Of a stretch of 14,866 bases of DNA, positions 1 through 6,762 are shown one piece after another. The position numbers and the translations under genes were made by a program. This DNA comes from Paracoccaceae bacterium (GTDB lineage: Bacteria > Pseudomonadota > Alphaproteobacteria > Rhodobacterales > Rhodobacteraceae), in the NCBI GenBank assembly GCA_027069385.1, contig JALXER010000363.1:21142-36007 (forward strand), given 5' to 3'. Under the pieces are notes generated by a model. It saw only the letters and a list, made by a program, of their open reading frames with translations, was not told where the DNA came from and made no database searches. Position 1 is the first letter of the stretch. Each line of letters begins with the position of its first letter.

Positions 1-550
1 AAAGGACGCGCTGGGCGAAACGGTGCTGCCCAAGGGCATGGACCTGATAGAAGATCCGGGCCGCGTACGGGCGTCGGGCTCCAAACCGTTTGACGGCGAG
101 GGGCTGGCAACGGCGCGTCGTGCGCTGGTGGAAAACGGCATGTTGCAGGGCTGGACGCTGGACCTTGCAACGGCGCGCAAACTGGGGATGCAAAGCACCG
201 GCAATGCCACCCGCGGGGCCGGTGGCGCGCCCCGTCCCAGTGTTGGCAACCTGATGCTGACGCCGGGTGCGCATACCCGCGACGACCTGATCGCCCAAAT
301 GGGCACGGGGTTGATTGTGACCTCGCTTATCGGCTCCTCGGTCAATCCCAATACCGGCGAATACTCGCGCGGGGCGTCGGGGTTCTGGGTTGAAAACGGC
401 CAGATCACCGGAGCAGTCAACGAATGTACCATCGCGGGCAACCTGCGAGAGATGCTGGGCGGGGTGATTGCGGGTAATGACGGGCGCGCGCACCTGTCGC
501 GGGTAATCCCGAGCCTGCTGGTAGAGGGAATGACCATTGCCGGAAGCTGA
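1..550 (+). CDS. pmbA: TldE/PmbA-type metalloprotease-partner protein, C-terminal part
   Basis: The reading frame is open from the first base (frame of base 2) and ends at TGA 548-550; the start lies to the left of the window. The visible 180 or so residues are the C-terminal half of a TldD/PmbA-family protein. The stretch NPNTGEYSRGASGFW followed by ENGQI and TIAGNLREML is typical of the TldE/PmbA branch, and the protein ends in GMTIAGS as PmbA proteins do. From the family: TldD and TldE form a heterodimeric protease that degrades unfolded peptides and matures microcin B17-like peptides; TldD carries the zinc site and TldE does not. No HExxH is expected or seen here. The stop overlaps the next gene by 14 bases, suggesting translational coupling. 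The assignment to TldE rather than TldD rests on the SRGASGFW motif only. Confidence 0.85.
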   Translation, partial: KDALGETVLPKGMDLIEDPGRVRASGSKPFDGEGLATARRALVENGMLQGWTLDLATARKLGMQSTGNATRGAGGAPRPSVGNLMLTPGAHTRDDLIAQMGTGLIVTSLIGSSVNPNTGEYSRGASGFWVENGQITGAVNECTIAGNLREMLGGVIAGNDGRAHLSRVIPSLLVEGMTIAGS

Positions 551-1334
551 CCTGACCCTGTTGCAAGACGCCGCGCTGGCTGCCGGTGAGATCGCCCTTA
601 AATACTTTAGGGCCGACCCCGAAACATGGGACAAGGGGGGCGGTCAGGGGCCGGTGACCGAGGCCGATCTGGAGATCGACCGGATGCTGCGCCACGAATT
701 GCTGGCCGCCCGCCCCGATTATGGCTGGCTGTCCGAAGAAACCGAAGACAATACTGCGCGCCTGCACCATGACCATGTGTTTATTATCGACCCGATCGAC
801 GGCACCCGCGCCTTTATCAACGGCGAACAATCGTTTTCGCACTCGCTGGCCATTGCGCGGCGCGGGCAGGTGGTGGCGGGGGTGGTGCATCTGCCGGTCC
901 GGGCGCAAACCTATGCGGCGCGCGCCGGTGCGGGGGCCAGCCTGAACGGCGCGGCAATCAACGTCAGCGGTTGTACCGATATCGACGCGGCGCAGGTGCT
1001 GGGGGCCAGACCAAATTTTGACGCCGGTAACTGGCGGGGCGGTGCGCCGGGCTGGAAAAGACATTTTCGCCCGTCGCTGGCCTATCGTCTGGCGCTGGTC
1101 GGGCAGGGGCGTTTTGACGCGATGCTGACCCTGCGCGCGGCATGGGAATGGGATGTGGCCGCCGGTGACCTGATCGTAACGCAGGCCGGTGGTGCGGTTT
1201 CGGGCGCGCGTGGCGAGGCAACAAGCTATAACAACCCCACCCCGCAGCTAAGCGGCATGATCGCTGCGCCAAAAAACTTGCACACCGGCATCGTTGACCG
1301 CTTGATGCCGCACCTGAAAACCCCTATCGCCTAA
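537..1334 (+). CDS. Inositol-monophosphatase-family phosphatase (CysQ-like)
   Basis: A 265-residue protein of the lithium-sensitive, Mg-dependent phosphatase superfamily. Metal-binding motifs are in the expected order: WLSEET (E67/E68), DPIDGT (D85, D88, residues 85-90) and WEWDVAAGD (D206). Length fits the family. The start is TTG at 537, overlapping the end of the pmbA-like gene; GAGGGA at 524-529, seven bases upstream, supports it. Family members hydrolyse inositol phosphates, 3'-phosphoadenosine 5'-phosphate (CysQ, sulfate assimilation) or histidinol phosphate; the substrate cannot be decided from motifs. I favour the 3'(2'),5'-bisphosphate nucleotidase (CysQ) type, which removes the pAp left by sulfate activation and would act in the cytosol. 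The context (protease partner, lipid A genes) does not settle this. Confidence 0.8.
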   Translation: MPEADLTLLQDAALAAGEIALKYFRADPETWDKGGGQGPVTEADLEIDRMLRHELLAARPDYGWLSEETEDNTARLHHDHVFIIDPIDGTRAFINGEQSFSHSLAIARRGQVVAGVVHLPVRAQTYAARAGAGASLNGAAINVSGCTDIDAAQVLGARPNFDAGNWRGGAPGWKRHFRPSLAYRLALVGQGRFDAMLTLRAAWEWDVAAGDLIVTQAGGAVSGARGEATSYNNPTPQLSGMIAAPKNLHTGIVDRLMPHLKTPIA

Positions 1335-1363
1335 CCATTCATTTTTGCAAAAGGACCGCGCCC

Positions 1364-1606
1364 ATGACCCAACGCCTGCATCTTGTTTTCGGTGGAGAGC
1401 TGACCGACCCGCAGCACAACACGTTTCGCGATACCGACGCCATCGATGTTGTCGGAATCTTTCCCGATTACGCCTCGGCCTATGACGCCTGGAAAGGCGC
1501 GGCGCACCGGACCGTAGACAACGCCCATATGCGTTATTTCATCGCCCACCTGCACCGCTTGCGCGACGAAGAGACCGAGGCCAGCGCCACAGAGGAGCTG
1601 GGCTAA
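1364..1606 (+). CDS. Small DUF4170-family protein
   Basis: An 80-residue acidic protein starting MTQRLHLVFGGEL, with the central pattern VVGIFPDYASAYDAWKGAAHRTVDNAHMRYF. I recognise this as the alphaproteobacterial DUF4170 family, which has no established function. AAAAGGA at 1349-1355 is a good ribosome binding site eight bases before the ATG. It sits 29 bases after the phosphatase and 12 bases before the WaaA-like gene, so it is very likely co-transcribed with both. No signal peptide or membrane segment is visible, so the product should be cytosolic. Its constant position next to lipid A genes hints at an accessory role there, but that is inference. Confidence 0.8.
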   Translation: MTQRLHLVFGGELTDPQHNTFRDTDAIDVVGIFPDYASAYDAWKGAAHRTVDNAHMRYFIAHLHRLRDEETEASATEELG

Positions 1607-1618
1607 CACCGGATCGGC

Positions 1619-2833
1619 ATGGCAAAAAACGCTTCAAAATCGGTGACCTCCCGGCTGGCAGCCCTGCTGCGCACCAACGGCGATTCTGTTGCTCCGACCA
1701 CGCTGGCGCGCCCGGAAGGGCCGCTGGTCTGGCTGCATTTGCCCCGCGATGCCGCGCTGGAACCGATCCGCGAGCTGTGTATAACGCTGACCCGCAGGAT
1801 TGACGGCCTGACCTGCCTGCTGACCTTGCCCGAAGCGACCGAGCAGCGTTGCGAGGCGGCGATAGTGCAGGCGCTCCCGCCCGAGCAGAACGGCGCGATC
1901 AATGCGTTTCTGGACCACTGGAAGCCCGACCTGTTGTTGTGGAGCGATCCGGTTTTCCGCACCCGGGTAATCCAGCGCACCAAAGTGGCGAAAACCCCGA
2001 TGGTGATGGTCAATATGCCGGTGCTCGACCTGTCCCGACGGTTCTTGCGGCGCTCGATTGCCGTGTCGCTGGGCCATTTCGACCATGCACAGGTGCTTAG
2101 CGCCGCTGCGGCCAACCGGTTAAGCGAATTTGGCGTGCCCAAGGAAAATATCCGGATCGTGCCGCCGCTGGCCGAAATTGCCGCGCCGCCCGGGCATAGT
2201 GAAAGCCAGCGAAAATCCATTGCCGCGATGTGCCCCTCGCACACGCGCTGGTGCGCGGTTTCCCTGCCACTATGCGAGGCCGACACCATTCTGAAAGCCC
2301 ATATAGAGGCCAGAAAATCCTTTCCGGGGCTGGGCCTGCTGGTGCTGACCGCGCCGGGAGAGCGCGCGCAGGACATGGCCGAAGCGTTTAACGATGCCGG
2401 GCTTTGCGTACAGGTTCTGAAAACCGGCGCACCGCCGGAACGCCCGTTTGACGTGCTGATCAGCGATGACCCTGCCGATCTGGGCAGCTTTGTTCGCCTG
2501 TCCATGGTGGCGTTTATGGGGGGCACCTTTGCCGGTCCGCAAGCCGCCGACCCCTATCCCGCCGTAGCGCTGGGCGCGGCGGTGGTTTGCGGCGGCTTTA
2601 CCGCGCCGCATCAGGAAAAGTTCCGCAAGCTGTTTCGCGGCGAGGCGGTGGTCTCGCCCGATTCTGCTGCCGAACTGGCCGAAACCCTGACCGAGACACT
2701 GGCCCCCGACCGCGCCGCGCAACTGGCTACGGCGGCGTGGAAAGTCGGGTCCGAAGGTGTCGAGGCCATCGAGCAGATCGTCGATCTGGTGCTGCGCGAG
2801 TTGCCGCAAGGGGGCGATGATGCAGCAACCTGA
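1619..2833 (+). CDS. Kdo-transferase (WaaA/KdtA)-like glycosyltransferase, divergent
   Basis: A 404-residue protein placed directly before lpxK. The layout is that of WaaA: an N-terminal Rossmann-like half opening with GPLVWLH (residues 34-40), a middle stretch MVMVNMPVLDLSRRFLRRS corresponding to the WaaA segment after the acceptor loop, and a C-terminal half with MGGTFAGPQAADPYPAVALGAAVVCG in place of the GGS...GGHNPLEP...G.P signature. WaaA transfers Kdo from CMP-Kdo to lipid IVA at the inner membrane. Two signatures are degenerate: the Ser-x-Gly-Glu that normally follows WxH and holds the general-base Glu reads LPRDAALEP (41-49), and the HNPLEP motif is lost. It may be a diverged Kdo transferase of this lineage or a relative with another role. 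The ATG at 1619 has only a weak upstream binding site; the 3' end overlaps lpxK. Confidence 0.72.
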   Translation: MAKNASKSVTSRLAALLRTNGDSVAPTTLARPEGPLVWLHLPRDAALEPIRELCITLTRRIDGLTCLLTLPEATEQRCEAAIVQALPPEQNGAINAFLDHWKPDLLLWSDPVFRTRVIQRTKVAKTPMVMVNMPVLDLSRRFLRRSIAVSLGHFDHAQVLSAAAANRLSEFGVPKENIRIVPPLAEIAAPPGHSESQRKSIAAMCPSHTRWCAVSLPLCEADTILKAHIEARKSFPGLGLLVLTAPGERAQDMAEAFNDAGLCVQVLKTGAPPERPFDVLISDDPADLGSFVRLSMVAFMGGTFAGPQAADPYPAVALGAAVVCGGFTAPHQEKFRKLFRGEAVVSPDSAAELAETLTETLAPDRAAQLATAAWKVGSEGVEAIEQIVDLVLRELPQGGDDAAT

Positions 2834-3800
2834 ATTCTGGCATCAAGACAAAAGCCTGCGTGCCGCTTTGCTGCGCCCGCTTTCGTGGCTCTGGCAGCGG
2901 GTCAGCGCGCGCCGCATGGCCAAAGGCCCTTGGCATCACCTTGACGTGCCGGTGGTGTGCGTGGGCAATATCAACGTGGGTGGCACCGGTAAAACGCCGG
3001 TGGTTATTGCGCTGCTAAGCGCCTTGCAGGATCGCGGCGTGGCTGCGCATGTGGTTTCGCGCGGGTATGGCGGCAGCCTGAAAGGGCCGGTCCGGGTCGA
3101 TGAGCGCTCCCATTCCAGTGCCGAGGTGGGCGACGAACCGTTGTTGATCTCGGCCTTTGGTCCGGCATGGATCAGTGCCGACCGGCACGCGGGGGCGCTG
3201 GCGGCGATTGCTGCGGGGGCCGAGGTGGTCTTGCTGGATGACGGGCTGCAAAACCCGACCCTGCACAAGGACCTGTCGATCGTGGTGGTGGATGCCGCAA
3301 CCGGATTTGGCAACGGGCGGGTCATGCCTGCCGGCCCGTTGCGCGAACCCGTCGACTCGGGTCTGGCGCGGGCCGATCTGGTGGTTTCTGTCGGCGATGC
3401 ACGCGCGCAGGCCGACCTGTTAAAACGCTGGCCCGCGTTGCAAAACACCCGCTGCCTTGGCGCGCATCTGGCACCGCTGCAAACCGGTATGGACTGGCAC
3501 GGGCTGCGCGTATTGGCCTTTGCCGGTATCGGCAAACCGGCCAAGTTCTTTGACTCGCTGGCTGCGCAGGGGGCAACGCTGGTCAAAACCATGGCTTTTG
3601 CCGATCATGAGGAATACGCTCCAACCCTGCTGAACCGGCTGCTGAACGAGGCCCAAAAGGCCAACCTGCAACTGGTTACCACCGAAAAAGACGCCGTCCG
3701 CCTGCCGCACAGCTTTCGCCCGCAGGTGCTGACCCTGCCGGTGCGCCTGACCTTCGACGACCCCGCCGCCCTGAACGACATACTGGACCGGCTGTCCTGA
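2820..3800 (+). CDS. lpxK: Tetraacyldisaccharide 4'-kinase LpxK
   Basis: A 326-residue inner-membrane-associated kinase that phosphorylates the 4' position of the lipid A disaccharide to give lipid IVA. The N-terminus PEFWHQD plus an amphipathic/hydrophobic stretch (LLRPLSWLWQRV, 18-28) fits the LpxK membrane-anchoring region. The Walker A motif is GNINVGGTGKTP (49-60, Lys58), followed by SRGYGG (80-85) and the DDG-Q motif DDGLQNP (140-146). NGRVMPAGPLREP (165-177) is also typical. Two adjacent ATG codons exist (2817 and 2820); AAGGGGG at 2808-2814 is two bases from the first but five from the second, so I chose 2820. The gene overlaps the WaaA-like gene by 14 bases, consistent with a coupled lipid A/Kdo operon. 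It is the last gene of the left-hand run. Confidence 0.95.
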   Translation: MQQPEFWHQDKSLRAALLRPLSWLWQRVSARRMAKGPWHHLDVPVVCVGNINVGGTGKTPVVIALLSALQDRGVAAHVVSRGYGGSLKGPVRVDERSHSSAEVGDEPLLISAFGPAWISADRHAGALAAIAAGAEVVLLDDGLQNPTLHKDLSIVVVDAATGFGNGRVMPAGPLREPVDSGLARADLVVSVGDARAQADLLKRWPALQNTRCLGAHLAPLQTGMDWHGLRVLAFAGIGKPAKFFDSLAAQGATLVKTMAFADHEEYAPTLLNRLLNEAQKANLQLVTTEKDAVRLPHSFRPQVLTLPVRLTFDDPAALNDILDRLS

Positions 3801-3853
3801 CCCCAGGTCTACGCCCTAAGACCATTGCGCCCGCCTTACGGACTAAAGTTGGA

Positions 3854-3885
3854 AAAGCGGCGCGGCTTTGGGCTGATCCCTTTTT
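3854..3885 (+). terminator. Possible terminator after lpxK
   Basis: A short inverted repeat, AAAGC at 3854-3858 and GCTTT at 3865-3869 around a six-base loop, is followed after about eleven bases by a T-rich tract at 3881-3888. The stem is short and the T-tract is not adjacent, so this is a weak candidate. It lies in the 155-base gap between lpxK and the DUF4956 gene, where a transcription end and a new promoter would be expected. Confidence 0.25.
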
Positions 3886-3955
3886 ATTTCCGATGCATCA
3901 TGTTGGCCTTAGATTTGTCACGGCGGCACGTTTGAAGATTTAAGGGAACAGACCA

Positions 3956-4537
3956 ATGGAATTTTTAGAAATCAGTGAACCGGTATGGGAGCTGTTAGCG
4001 CGGTTTACGATCAATATCGTGGCGATATCCGCGCTGGTGTTCGGGCTTTATTACCGGCGCTATCGCGATAAGGAAATGGCGACCACGGCCTCGATGTTCA
4101 ACATCTTTGCGTTTTCGGTTCTGACCATTCTTTCAAGTGTGGATTTCAGCATCGCAGCCGGATTTGGGTTGTTCGCCATTCTGGCGCTTTTCAGCCTGCG
4201 CTCCGAGCAAATTGGCAAAATCGAGATCGCGTATTTTTTCGGGTCTATCGCCATTGCTGTCATTTGCTCGGTGCTGGGCACCGGGATTGCACTGGTGATT
4301 CTGGTTAATATCTTTGTGCTTATCGGGGCGTATCTGATTGACCACCCGCGATTCATGCAATCGATCAATAAGGTGCGGCTGACGCTGGATAAAATTGATG
4401 CTCATGCGCTTTCGGATGTTGAAAAAATGCGGTCAGAGCTTTCAGCGCGCCTCGGGGTCGATGTGCTTAGTTTTGAAATTTCGGAGCTGAATTACGTCAA
4501 TGATCTGGCGCGGCTCAAAATCTATTATCGCGGTTAG
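3956..4537 (+). CDS. DUF4956 integral membrane protein
   Basis: A 193-residue protein with four clear hydrophobic segments (about residues 14-33, 45-62, 66-80 and 92-127, the last long enough to be two helices) and a soluble C-terminal tail of about 65 residues. The internal motif FAILALFSLRSEQIGKIEIAYFFGS is characteristic of the DUF4956 family. The family has no proven biochemical activity but is regularly encoded next to VTC-domain polyphosphate polymerase-like proteins, as here. AAGGGA at 3942-3947 precedes the ATG by eight bases. The downstream gene starts nine bases after the stop, with its binding site overlapping this stop codon, so the two are almost certainly translated together and probably form a membrane complex. 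Confidence 0.85.
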   Translation: MEFLEISEPVWELLARFTINIVAISALVFGLYYRRYRDKEMATTASMFNIFAFSVLTILSSVDFSIAAGFGLFAILALFSLRSEQIGKIEIAYFFGSIAIAVICSVLGTGIALVILVNIFVLIGAYLIDHPRFMQSINKVRLTLDKIDAHALSDVEKMRSELSARLGVDVLSFEISELNYVNDLARLKIYYRG

Positions 4538-4546
4538 GAGGCGGTT

Positions 4547-5371
4547 ATGAACATGCATATTATACCTGATCGGGTGGAGTGGTTTCAGGGCGGGTTTTCC
4601 CCGATTTCACTAGAGGCTTTGAATGGCAAAGCGGCTATGCTGTCTCGGATTGACAACAAGTATGTGCTTGACAAAGCTGCGCTGGCAGCGGTGATGCCGG
4701 AGTTGATCAAGCATTTCGAGGTGTTGGAAATAGGCGGGCAGCGCGGGTTTACCTATAAAACGCGGTATTTTGATACCTCGGAACACAAAGCCTATTACGA
4801 GCACCATCAGGGCTTGCGCAAGGGCTTTAAGGTGCGTGTGCGCCGCTATGTCGATGCCGGGCTTTGCTATCTGGAGCTAAAGGTAAAAGGGCAGCGCGGC
4901 ATGACAGAAAAGCACCGCATGCCTTATGATGCGGCCGATTTGGGCGGGCTTACGGCGGTGGCCAAAGAATTTGTCAGCACGATATACAGCGGCCATTATG
5001 GCAAAGAATTTAACTACGATTTGCAGCGCGGGCTGGATATCCGGTATCGCCGCATTACCCTTGTTGCCAAAAAGGGTGGCGAGCGGATGACCATTGATAC
5101 GGATTTGCGGTTTTGCTTTGCGGGGCAAAAGCTGGAACTGGGAACGGATCGTTTTATTGTGGAAACCAAATCCCAACTCGGCAGAGGCTTTGCGGACAAA
5201 AGCTTGCAAAGCATCGGAAGCCGCTCCACCAAGAAATGCTCAAAATACTGCGTGGGCATGGCCGCACTTGGTCTGGTTGAGCGGCATAACAGGTTTTTAC
5301 CTACCATGCGCAAGCTCGGGCTGGTTTCGGGGGCAAGTGTGTTGCAACAGCAAGCCTTTATGGCTGCTTAG
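4547..5371 (+). CDS. VTC-domain (polyphosphate polymerase-like) protein
   Basis: A 274-residue soluble protein with the triphosphate-tunnel fold signatures of the VTC family. It shows RIDNKY (34-39), KTRYFDT (71-77), KVRVRRY (95-101), YLELKVKGQRGMTEKHR (108-124) and a late IVETK (about 204-208) followed by SKYCVGMAALG. These charged residues line the tunnel that binds triphosphate/polyphosphate and metal in eukaryotic VTC4, which makes polyphosphate from ATP. Bacterial homologues are annotated as polyphosphate polymerase domain proteins, but their reaction is less well shown. The AGGAGG at 4536-4541 overlaps the preceding stop codon and sits five bases from the ATG. Its pairing with a DUF4956 membrane protein suggests product handling at the inner membrane. 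The gene ends 121 bases before the Tat-signal protein gene. Confidence 0.87.
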   Translation: MNMHIIPDRVEWFQGGFSPISLEALNGKAAMLSRIDNKYVLDKAALAAVMPELIKHFEVLEIGGQRGFTYKTRYFDTSEHKAYYEHHQGLRKGFKVRVRRYVDAGLCYLELKVKGQRGMTEKHRMPYDAADLGGLTAVAKEFVSTIYSGHYGKEFNYDLQRGLDIRYRRITLVAKKGGERMTIDTDLRFCFAGQKLELGTDRFIVETKSQLGRGFADKSLQSIGSRSTKKCSKYCVGMAALGLVERHNRFLPTMRKLGLVSGASVLQQQAFMAA

Positions 5372-5382
5372 TGCCATTCTCC

Positions 5383-5392
5383 GACCAAGGTC
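5383..5392. promoter_or_regulatory. GACC-AA-GGTC dyad upstream of the Tat-signal glycine-rich gene
   Basis: The sequence GACCAAGGTC is a perfect 4+4 inverted repeat around AA, 12 bases after the VTC gene stop and about 100 bases before the ATG at 5493. Closely related copies stand at 6054-6063, 6099-6108 and 8834-8843, upstream of the second glycine-rich gene and of the sensor-kinase operon. The recurrence suggests a common regulator, most economically the LuxR-type response regulator encoded at 6759-7397. The protein-site link is inference. Confidence 0.45.
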
Positions 5393-5492
5393 CGGTGACT
5401 TTGGGTAAAGCCGGCGCTAGGTTCAAACCCATGCGGTGTTAATCCATTGCTTAGAAAGCGATCGGCTGGAATTGGAGAAACGGGGAAAGCCC

Positions 5493-6005
5493 ATGTCGGA
5501 AAACCGTCTTACGCGCAGACAGGCGTTGTTACGCCTTGGGCATGGTTCACTTGTGGCATATGTCACTCCGGCAATGCTGGTTCTTAGCGCAGCAACAACC
5601 GCCAACGCGGGCTCTTCACCATCGAGCGGTGGAAATAGCGGCCATGGAGGTGGCGGTAGCAGCGGCAGTGGTGGCGGTGGCCATGGAGGTGGCGGCAGTG
5701 GCCACGGAGGTGGCAGTAGCGGCCCAGGTGGCGGCAGTGGCAGCGGCGGTGGTAGTGGCGGCGGTAGTGGTGGTGGCAGCAGCAGTGGTGACGGCGAAAC
5801 AGACCGGGACACGATTGAGGCGCGCACCCAGATTGATCGAATTGAGATCCAGAATAACAGCATTGTCATCTATTACAGAAATGGATGGACCGAGACCCTT
5901 GGTCGGAACACCTATGAGCTTCGTGACAACAAGAATCGCCGCGTTATCCGCAGGAGATCTACGCGAAGTGACGAAATAAGATTCGACATCTTGTTGGGGC
6001 AATAA
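5493..6005 (+). CDS. Exported glycine-rich protein with Tat-like signal and C-terminal NGW domain
   Basis: A 170-residue protein not recognised as a named family. The N-terminus MSENRLTRRQALLRLG has a twin-arginine motif (R8-R9), then a mildly hydrophobic stretch (19-37) and ANA at 37-39, giving a likely Tat signal peptide cleaved near residue 39. Residues 40-100 are almost pure Gly/Ser with a few His. The last 69 residues form a small, probably beta-rich domain: IDRIEIQNNSIVIYYRNGW, then TYELRDNKNRRVIRRRST. The same pattern ends the next gene product. ATG 5493 was chosen over an upstream in-frame GTG (5436) because it begins the signal peptide and is preceded by GGGGAAAG. It probably has its own promoter near the dyad at 5383. 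Function unknown; a secreted or surface structural role is a guess. Confidence 0.7.
   Translation: MSENRLTRRQALLRLGHGSLVAYVTPAMLVLSAATTANAGSSPSSGGNSGHGGGGSSGSGGGGHGGGGSGHGGGSSGPGGGSGSGGGSGGGSGGGSSSGDGETDRDTIEARTQIDRIEIQNNSIVIYYRNGWTETLGRNTYELRDNKNRRVIRRRSTRSDEIRFDILLGQ
5625..5792 (+). repeat. Low-complexity GGT/GGC/AGC codon repeat
   Basis: Repeated units of the type GGTGGCGGCAGTGGC encode the Gly/Ser linker of the Tat-signal protein. Such tracts are prone to slippage, so copy number may differ between strains. The tract produces long but meaningless open frames on both strands. Confidence 0.8.
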
Positions 6006-6053
6006 CGGCATCTTTGTTCGGTGTGCAAGCAAATGGCCCGATGTCTTTAGCCC

Positions 6054-6063
6054 GACCAAAGTC
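6054..6063. promoter_or_regulatory. GACC-AA-AGTC dyad-like site, first of a pair
   Basis: GACCAAAGTC differs by one base from the perfect dyad at 5383-5392, and the flanks agree too (a C before, a C after). It lies about 110 bases upstream of the ATG at 6174, within the 168-base gap between the two glycine-rich genes. Confidence 0.4.
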
Positions 6064-6098
6064 CTAAATTCATTCCGACATATTTCAGTTTTTCGCTA

Positions 6099-6108
6099 GT
6101 CCTTGGTC
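6099..6108. promoter_or_regulatory. Second dyad-like site, inverted, upstream of 6174
   Basis: GTCCTTGGTC reads GACCAAGGAC on the opposite strand, again one mismatch from the perfect dyad, and is in inverted orientation to the copy at 6054-6063 (45 bases start to start). It is about 66 bases before the ATG at 6174, close to where a promoter would be expected. Confidence 0.4.
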
Positions 6109-6173
6109 GTTATCCATCCCAAGCAAGTTGCCGCAATATCAGTATATCGGAAACAATGATTGGAGATATTGAA

Positions 6174-6728
6174 ATGAAACATTCCCTGAAAATTACGGCT
6201 ATTTCGTTGGTCTTTGGTTTTAGCGCTGTATCTGCGATGGCGCAGGCCCAACCGGCGCAAACCGACCTTGTAAAAGGGTTTGACCTGAAACCGGGCATCG
6301 ACAAGGAAACGGTTCTGCTGAAACGTGGCCGCGGTCGCCATGGTGGCGGTCACGGCCGTGGCCACGACGATGATGACGAATCCCGCGGCAGAAATGGCGG
6401 AGGGTCGGAGGAATCCGGGCGTCGCCGGCCCCGCGTTCCGGGTGGCTCTGGTTGCGATGATCCGCATGATATTGCCGAACATCCCGAATGCTCGCTCGTC
6501 CCCGGCACGCCCGTGGGCGGTGGTGGCGGCGGTGTCGGCCCCGGTAGCCATGTTTCCTCGGTCGAGGTGTATCCGGATGGCAAAGTCGAGATCCGCTATA
6601 CCAATGGCTGGAAAGAAGAGCTGGAAAACGGGCGGTACGAGCTGAAAAATGCCAGCAATCGTACCGTGGTAGAGCGCCGTGCAACCGCCGAAGATATTGC
6701 CCGGATGAATGGCTTGGCCGGGCGCTAA
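6174..6728 (+). CDS. Exported glycine-rich protein with Sec-type signal and C-terminal NGW domain
   Basis: A 184-residue protein starting MKHSLKITAISLVFGFSAVSAMA, a classical Sec signal peptide with probable cleavage after AMA (residue 23). Next come a basic/His/Gly segment with an acidic run (RGRGRHGGGHGRGHDDDD, 51-68), a Pro/Arg patch, two cysteines (C94, C106) that could form a disulfide, and a Gly run (115-124). The C-terminal part VEVYPDGKVEIRYTNGWKEEL, then GRYELKNASNRTVVERRAT, matches the C-terminal domain of the protein encoded at 5493-6005. Start 6174 was chosen over 6156 because GGAGA at 6162-6166 is seven bases upstream and the signal peptide begins there. Function unknown; the cluster of His and Asp could bind metal. 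It is followed by a strong hairpin and converges with the response-regulator gene. Confidence 0.75.
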   Translation: MKHSLKITAISLVFGFSAVSAMAQAQPAQTDLVKGFDLKPGIDKETVLLKRGRGRHGGGHGRGHDDDDESRGRNGGGSEESGRRRPRVPGGSGCDDPHDIAEHPECSLVPGTPVGGGGGGVGPGSHVSSVEVYPDGKVEIRYTNGWKEELENGRYELKNASNRTVVERRATAEDIARMNGLAGR

Positions 6729-6736
6729 ACCAATCC

Positions 6737-6762
6737 GTAGGCTCGCCTCTGGGCGGGCCTAC
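6737..6762. terminator. Hairpin between convergent genes, likely bidirectional terminator
   Basis: GTAGGCTCGCC (6737-6747) pairs with GGCGGGCCTAC (6752-6762) around a four-base loop TCTG, an 11-bp GC-rich stem with one G-T wobble. It lies nine bases after the glycine-rich gene stop and overlaps the stop codon of the response regulator on the other strand. No long T-run follows in either direction. Confidence 0.6.

Noticed and set aside
417..1064. Long minus-strand open frame under the pmbA and phosphatase genes
   Set aside because: It is antisense to two well-supported genes in GC-rich DNA, has no binding site and no recognisable domain; a composition shadow.
1603..2526. 307-codon minus-strand open frame opposite the WaaA-like gene
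   Set aside because: Low-complexity Ser/Arg-rich translation with no domain, opposite a plausible gene in the operon; a shadow frame.
2757..2819. Longer lpxK start inside the WaaA-like gene
   Set aside because: The extra residues are unlike LpxK N-termini, whereas PEFW right after ATG 2820 is typical and a binding site precedes it.
5436..5492. Upstream GTG start for the Tat-signal protein
   Set aside because: It would put 19 polar residues before the twin-arginine motif, and ATG 5493 has a better-placed binding site.
5423..6059. Proline-rich, Thr/Ala-rich and Val/Ala-rich frames around the Gly/Ser tract
   Set aside because: They are products of reading the GGT/GGC/AGC repeat in other frames and strands; only the + frame has a signal peptide and a conserved C-terminal domain.
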